Source: a virus
Direction: 5' to 3' (one strand)
IMG/VR virus record: IMGVR_UViG_3300027969_003013
Coordinates: 1 to 20,523 of that record
Length of the DNA stretch: 20,523 bases
The translations under genes and the position numbers were made by a program. How positions within the stretch are numbered: position 1 is the first letter of the stretch; each line of letters opens with the position of its first letter. The notes below the pieces were generated by a model. It ran no database searches and was not told the origin of the DNA. It saw nothing but the letters and a program-made list of their open reading frames with translations. Positions 19,270 through 20,523 of the stretch are shown here, piece after piece.

Positions 19270-20031
19270 TTAGTATCTCACAAATTGTCCGTTTATGCCC
19301 AACCATCCGTAGACTACCCAGTTAGTTTCTATAATGTCTTCGGCATAGGGCCTACTAAAATAATAACTTAGGGTTTCCACATCATAATGATACATACCTG
19401 GCTGTGATAACATTGCGGCAACGGTTGTAAACATATTGGTATATTTTTCAAGGTAAGGTTTACTCCACCCTACAATAACTGAAGAATATTGTCTCAACTT
19501 GTTATCAACTTGTGTATTTCTAAGGTCAACCATGCCATAGCCCCAAGTATCACTCCACTCCCATTCTAATGGTTTTTTATAAAATATTTTATTTTTATTT
19601 TCTTCATTGAACAGTGATATATCAAAACTCCTATCTAAAAGATATCTTCCGGACAGTTTGAACATAAAATCATATTGACTAAGTTCTTCTTTATACTTAC
19701 TCATGAACGACGATAGTATTAGGCATTCACAACGACTTTTTTGTGGATGAGTTCTAACATCATTGATTATTTCTGGGAATTCATCTTCTACACTGATATA
19801 CTTTAAATTCTTTTGATAAGAAAAAGTATTCTTGTAAGCCTGCCAATTATTACTACTATCTACAAGATAGATTGTTGTCTCGTCATCTGATGCCTGGTCA
19901 ACACTGGCTACGGTAGCAACAGTGTGTCTTAAGCGATCTTCGTTAGAAAAATGGCTACGACTTTTACTATAGGTCAGTGGATGGTCGTTGCTAGTTTCTA
20001 TGGAACTGGTTATAATAAATGCTTTTTTCAT
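19270..20031 (-). CDS. Possible glycosyltransferase, unknown family
   Basis: From the ATG at 20031 (one base after the aminotransferase TAA) the product has 253 residues, MKKAFIITSSIET then RSHFSNEDRLRHTVATVASVDQA and TTIYLVDSSNNW. This looks like a GT-A-style N-terminal half in which LVDSS marks a strand with an acidic residue. QYDFMFKLSGRYLLDRSFD resembles the KxSGRY strand found in several surface-polysaccharide transferases. The C-terminal third (YHYDVETLSYYFSRPY) is aromatic. I cannot name the family; its context, between an aminotransferase and an oxygenase, is the main support. A start 14 codons upstream is open but overlaps the aminotransferase. Confidence 0.55.
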   Translation of the reverse strand: MKKAFIITSSIETSNDHPLTYSKSRSHFSNEDRLRHTVATVASVDQASDDETTIYLVDSSNNWQAYKNTFSYQKNLKYISVEDEFPEIINDVRTHPQKSRCECLILSSFMSKYKEELSQYDFMFKLSGRYLLDRSFDISLFNEENKNKIFYKKPLEWEWSDTWGYGMVDLRNTQVDNKLRQYSSVIVGWSKPYLEKYTNMFTTVAAMLSQPGMYHYDVETLSYYFSRPYAEDIIETNWVVYGWLGINGQFVRY

Positions 20032-20032
20032 T

Positions 20033-20523
20033 TTATTTAAAAATTTCCATTTGTGTGAGGTCGGGCCAATCACTTACGGCCCATTGTTTGGGTTGTGTGC
20101 TGATCGCTTTATTAAATTTTTCTATTCCTAGCAAAGCCGTTTCTGGGGTCATGTAATAATGATAACCTACACAATCAATATTTTGATCTCTCCAAGGCGT
20201 GTTTGGCGATCTGCCATCATAAGACATTTTTTTTAAAACATAAGCTGCTTCTGAATTATCGGTAAGTATCATTCCGCCTCTTCCAAGTGATAAGTGTTTT
20301 TGATATTGAAAACTTATTGACATAAAGGTGTTTGAAATATAACTATTTTTTTTCCAAAGAACAGCAGCGTCAACAATGTTATCAGTTAAATAATAATAGT
20401 CTATCCAATTTTCATCTTTCCAGTTTAATGAAATATTTAATTTTTTAGCCAAAAAAGGAATTGATAAATAGGTTCTTTTGGGGCAATTTATATATTTAGC
20501 GTTTGTGTATCTTAAAGATATTT
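20033..20523 (-). CDS. DegT/DnrJ/EryC1-type sugar aminotransferase (partial, N-terminus off window)
   Basis: The frame stays open to the window edge (KRTYLSIPFLAKKLNISLNW reads through it), so an apparent TTG start at 20452 is not the real start. The PLP region SISFQYQKHLSLGRGGMILTD carries the Schiff-base lysine in QYQKHLSLGRGG, the DegT-family form of SF..xK....G.GG. After it come YDGRSPNTPWRDQNIDCVGYHYYMTPETALLGIEKF, matching the family's GxNxRxxxxxAAxGxxQ segment. These enzymes aminate keto-sugars on nucleotides. A keto-sugar made by enzymes like those at 1-1094 would be a fitting substrate, though the two blocks are 18 kb apart. Confidence 0.83.
   Translation of the reverse strand, partial: ISLRYTNAKYINCPKRTYLSIPFLAKKLNISLNWKDENWIDYYYLTDNIVDAAVLWKKNSYISNTFMSISFQYQKHLSLGRGGMILTDNSEAAYVLKKMSYDGRSPNTPWRDQNIDCVGYHYYMTPETALLGIEKFNKAISTQPKQWAVSDWPDLTQMEIFK

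Noticed and set aside
1-20523. CRISPR array, insertion sequence or integrase/attachment site
   Set aside because: No spaced direct repeats, transposase or recombinase motifs were seen, and the tRNA is not flanked by an integrase gene.

Overview
The window looks like a piece of a large, strictly lytic-type (T4-like) myovirus genome, probably infecting a betaproteobacterium of the Burkholderiales. This is inferred from three things: a dense run of small hypothetical genes, almost all on the minus strand and joined by 1-25 base overlaps (ATGA, TAATG, GTGA); phage-typical accessory genes (ClpP, FolE, a QueD-like protein, a MazG-like pyrophosphohydrolase, a PGDYG protein, glycosyltransferases, a tRNA); and two families typical of Burkholderiales, a BPSL0761-type protein and a Bug/TctC periplasmic binding protein. 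No capsid, tail, terminase or replication gene is present, so the phage class is an inference. A bacterial island cannot be fully excluded.

Layout. 1-1576 (minus) is a nucleotide-sugar block: a UDP-glucuronate-decarboxylase-like epimerase running off the window, an RmlC-like epimerase and a TagD-like cytidylyltransferase. Upstream of it lie a small membrane protein and a QueD-like protein with its own promoter. 2294-5711 holds ClpP and five hypothetical or weakly recognised proteins, including one large conserved gene behind a perfect sigma70 promoter. 5737-7817 is the only place where strands switch: a methyltransferase (minus) diverges from a two-gene plus-strand cassette, a sulfotransferase-like P-loop protein and a secreted Bug-type solute-binding protein. 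7814-11215 is a run of acidic or Trp-rich hypothetical proteins ending in a PGDYG protein. 11215-14971 contains Bax inhibitor-1, a MazG-like enzyme, an MBD4-like DNA glycosylase, small conserved proteins and a glycosyltransferase. 14993-17714 contains FolE, a short UDP-glucose-dehydrogenase-like enzyme, a 75-residue protein and an HExxH metallopeptidase. 17785-17890 is an odd class-II-like tRNA. 17929-20523 is a second glycan block: a glycosyltransferase, a 2OG-Fe(II)-oxygenase-like protein, a possible glycosyltransferase and a DegT-type aminotransferase running off the window.

How the genes may work together. The two ends could make and attach a modified sugar to the host envelope or the virion. 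FolE plus the QueD-like protein are early steps toward 7-deazaguanine (or pterin) products, which other phages use to modify DNA. The MBD4-like glycosylase and MazG-like enzyme act on DNA bases and nucleotides.

The most unusual signal is regulatory. Six sigma70-type promoters (before QueD, the 404-residue protein, BI-1, FolE, the 75-residue gene and the tRNA), each with a 17-base spacer, have the -10 box inside an inverted repeat. The arms differ in sequence, but the dyad centre always lies 0.5-4.5 bases downstream of the -10 centre. At two genes and at the tRNA the predicted transcription start falls exactly on the first base of the gene, implying leaderless mRNAs and a tRNA with no 5' leader.
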